A stretch of 6,324 nucleotides of DNA. Origin: an uncultured Phaeodactylibacter sp. GTDB taxonomy: Bacteria > Bacteroidota > Bacteroidia > Chitinophagales > Saprospiraceae. Below are positions 6,016 to 6,324 of the stretch, in pieces. Positions within the stretch are counted from its first letter, which is position 1. The number at the start of each line of letters is the position of its first letter. The translations under genes and the position numbers were made by a program. The notes beneath the pieces are model-generated. The model was not told the DNA's origin and did not search any database. It saw only the letters and a list, made by a program, of their open reading frames with translations. The stretch covers positions 1 through 6,324 of the forward strand of contig CAJXXJ010000235.1 of the NCBI GenBank assembly GCA_913062745.1, given 5' to 3'.

Positions 6016-6046
6016 ACTATAAGCACACTGGTGAAAATTGGTTCAA
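6016..6046 (-). promoter_or_regulatory. Possible promoter upstream of the Omp28-like gene
   Basis: In the 54-bp gap after the gamma-glutamyltransferase stop, the minus strand has TTGAAC (6046-6041) and, after 19 bp, TATAGT (6021-6016), followed 15 bp later by the ATG at 6000. The TTG and TA-rich elements have roughly promoter-like spacing, but the TAnnTTTG box of Bacteroidota is not matched well. Readthrough from the upstream gene is equally possible. Confidence 0.22.
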
Positions 6047-6054
6047 GACAGATT

Positions 6055-6324
6055 TTAATTTCCCTGTGCGTGATCATCGGGATTCCTCGCATCACCTACC
6101 CCGATTCGTTGCCCATTTGCTAGCACCTGCACGGCTTTTACCCGGCCCAGGGAGGCCTTTTCCACGATGCGGTACCCCTGAAACTGAAGCGCGCGTGCTG
6201 TAGCCGGTAGCAAGGTGCTGTTTTCCACCCAAATCTCATCCGGTAGCCATTGATGATGAAAACGAGGGTGAGAGATGGCTTCTTCCAGGTCCATTCCTCG
6301 TTCGGTTATATTCAGGAATACCTG
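6055..6324 (-). CDS. ggt: Gamma-glutamyltransferase, C-terminal end of the small subunit
   Basis: Only the last 89 residues are visible; the open frame continues through the right edge, starting QVFLNITERGMDLEEA. The fragment carries ISHPRFHHQWLPDEIWVE, the highly conserved C-terminal signature of gamma-glutamyltransferases. It is followed by LLPATARALQFQGYRIV and an ending with GVGDARNPDDHAQGN, like the usual G-x-x-D-PR-x-x-x-A-x-G-Y terminus. The enzyme hydrolyses or transfers the gamma-glutamyl group of glutathione and related peptides, usually in the periplasm after self-cleavage into large and small subunits. The catalytic threonine at the new N-terminus of the small subunit and the signal peptide lie outside the window, so activity and location cannot be checked. 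An internal ATG at 6294 is not the real start, because the conserved domain extends upstream of it. Confidence 0.9.
   Translation of the reverse strand, partial: QVFLNITERGMDLEEAISHPRFHHQWLPDEIWVENSTLLPATARALQFQGYRIVEKASLGRVKAVQVLANGQRIGVGDARNPDDHAQGN

Overview
All eight supported protein genes lie on the minus strand, so they are read from right to left. The window looks like ordinary chromosome from a member of the Bacteroidota. Two adjacent secreted proteins end in type IX secretion (T9SS) C-terminal sorting domains. Translation starts have A/T-rich leaders without a convincing Shine-Dalgarno, and the threonine dehydrogenase is the extended-SDR form common in that phylum. The fairly high GC of the coding sequence would suit a Saprospiria/Lewinella-like lineage, but that placement is only a guess.

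In transcription order: (1) 6324-6055, the 3' end of a gamma-glutamyltransferase gene. (2) 6000-4921, a secreted Omp28-like thioredoxin-fold protein with a WCxxC motif and a T9SS sorting domain. (3) 4853-3831, a secreted DUF1028 protein with a T9SS sorting domain. (4) 3798-3346, a small stand-alone HsdR-N/PD-(D/E)xK nuclease-domain protein. (5) 3281-2322, SDR-type L-threonine 3-dehydrogenase. (6) 2306-1119, glycine C-acetyltransferase (kbl). An intrinsic terminator follows kbl at about 1095-1051. (7) 959-297, beta-phosphoglucomutase. (8) 279 to the left edge, the first 93 codons of a GH65 disaccharide phosphorylase.

Two metabolic pairs stand out. Tdh and Kbl, 15 bp apart, form the two-step route from threonine to glycine plus acetyl-CoA. 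The GH65 phosphorylase and beta-phosphoglucomutase, 17 bp apart, form a phosphorolytic route from an alpha-glucosyl disaccharide through beta-glucose 1-phosphate to glucose 6-phosphate. The terminator separates these two units. The two T9SS cargo genes are separated by a 67-bp gap that holds a strong imperfect hairpin. There is no gene-free stretch over 300 bp; the longest is 960-1118 (159 bp).

I found no mobile element, CRISPR array, tRNA or rRNA, and nothing that amounts to a clearly new system. The least understood items are the secreted DUF1028 protein, the orphan HsdR-N domain protein and the hairpin between the two T9SS cargo genes.
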